A program made the translations under genes and the position numbers. This document shows, piece after piece, positions 62,943 to 64,000 of a stretch of DNA of 64,000 nt. The notes beneath the pieces are model-generated. The model saw only the letters and a list, made by a program, of their open reading frames with translations, was not told where the DNA came from and did not search any database. Source of the DNA: Megaleporinus macrocephalus (lineage: Eukaryota; Chordata; Actinopteri; Characiformes; Anostomidae); contig CM038722.1 of assembly GCA_021613375.1 (NCBI GenBank), positions 21,453,107 to 21,517,106 of the forward strand, given 5' to 3'. Positions within the stretch are counted from its first letter, which is position 1, and every line of letters starts with the position of its first letter.

Positions 62943-64000
62943 CTGCAGAGAAACACATACTGATCATAAACACTGATCTCAGATTTCACTGTATACTTTC
63001 TTCACTCTCTTTTAGCTGTTCTGCAGAGGTTAGAACCCCCCAGGACCACCACAGATCATTCTCAGCAGAGTGGTGACCCTGACATAGTGTAGGCATGTTG
63101 GCGTGTTGCGTTGGTGTGAGTGGATCGCCAGCCAACAGCATCCTGTAAACACGGTCCCGTGACCACTGATGATGGATTAACACTGCATGGGATGAGCTGC
63201 TGTAACTGACTTCACAAAGTGGGAGCGCAGAGTGAGTGAAAAACATAGTGTTTAAAAACTCCAGCAGCAGTAGTGCGTGTGATCCACTCATACTAGCACA
63301 ACACCAGGTCAGTGCTGAGTCAGACCATCCATCAACATACAGCCGAAAGCACTAGCGTCTGAAGATGTTTCAGAAGAGCTCAGGTATATAGAAAACTAAT
63401 TCATGTGCACACAGAAGAGAAAAGTCAGAGGAAAGCAAAGCAACACAACTGGAGTTAAAAAAGAAAACATACAAAAACCCCTGTGACTAGGGGTGTAAGA
63501 AAATATTAATTAAGATAATAATATATTATTAAGATAAATTATGTTTCGTGATACTATACATCGATTCTTGGCAGGCAGTGAATCAGTGTGTGTTGTGTTT
63601 AAACCTCTGACCACTGGATGGCAGTGTTGTAATCCATTTTCAGCTCCACTCCAACATTAACAAGCAGCACAAGGACGCAATGCTTTTGTAAGTATTAACA
63701 AACTGTTTTAATCGTAGGATTTGAAAAAGTTTATCACTTTGCTTGCAGCATCGCAATATATCACAGTATATTGAATCATGAGTGCTGCATCCCAATACGC
63801 ATTGTATCACCAGGTTCTTGCCAATACAAAGTCCTACTGTGATCCATCAAAAAGATAAATAGTACTAAACGCTTTCATCTGTGAGAGAGGAGAACATCAA
63901 GGTCTGCTTTTGCTTCCACAGTGAAAAAACTTGATGCTGTAGGGCTGAAAAGATACGCAGCTGTCAAGAAGTCTTTACTGAGAAGAAACCAAAACATTTA
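62943..64000. other. tubgcp3 intron (partial)
   Basis: Non-coding up to the window edge. It holds MITE copy 6; no further exon was found. Confidence 0.6.
63488..63836 (-). mobile_element. CTCF-motif MITE, copy 6
   Basis: 349 bp in reverse orientation, TAGGGGTGTAAGAAAATATT to CCAATACAAAGTCCTA, with similar flanks (CTGTGAC / CTGTGAT). The motif is CCACTGGATGGCAG at 63611-63624, one mismatch from consensus. Confidence 0.83.

Overview
The window is vertebrate nuclear DNA, almost certainly from a ray-finned fish. It holds multi-exon genes with GT-AG introns, short hAT-type elements with 8-bp target duplications, a decayed Tc1/mariner-type element, a LINE 3' fragment and unusually long micro- and minisatellites. 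No bacterial, viral or organellar genes were seen.

The one gene that can be named is tubgcp3, the gamma-tubulin ring complex subunit GCP3, on the minus strand. Fifteen consecutive exons, from about 62.94 kb down to the stop codon at 34.33 kb, join in frame and give the C-terminal 628 or so residues: most of the GRIP1 domain and all of GRIP2. The 5' exons lie beyond base 64,000. A 3' UTR of up to about 1.9 kb probably follows down to about 32.4 kb. The introns carry five large tandem arrays: a 6.7-kb 20-bp satellite, a 1.6-kb purine array, a 23-bp array, a CA/CAGACCC array and a GA/GACA array, besides several inserted elements.

The left half (1-32 kb) is gene-poor. Three short minus-strand open segments with good splice donors lie at 0.14-0.26, 9.96-10.15 and 26.80-26.93 kb. 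They may be exons, possibly alternative first exons, of a gene running off the left edge. I could not name it. CpG-rich patches at about 11.4-11.7 and 27.2-27.3 kb could be its promoters.

The rest of the left half is repeats: a 27-copy 78-bp satellite in which each unit carries an inverted CCAAT box (17.0-19.1 kb); a nested ATT satellite (20.8-21.5 kb); a 42-bp-arm hairpin (21.77-21.86 kb); a LINE 3' end whose 3' UTR has expanded into about 64 copies of a 29-bp repeat (22.7-25.1 kb); and two related elements with TTAA ends that have each been hit by a different second transposon (28.2-29.2 and 30.9-31.9 kb).

The observations most worth following are: (1) an array of roughly two dozen 3' splice-site-like sequences, in the sense orientation of tubgcp3, just upstream of a weak real acceptor and downstream of the 6.7-kb purine-rich (sense) array; (2) a 20-bp satellite that leaves all three plus-strand frames open for over 2,000 codons without being a gene; (3) a six-copy hAT MITE family that spreads a consensus CTCF motif; (4) a tubgcp3 intron with an apparent GC donor and a UG-repeat acceptor. 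These are sequence readings; no transcript or database evidence was available.
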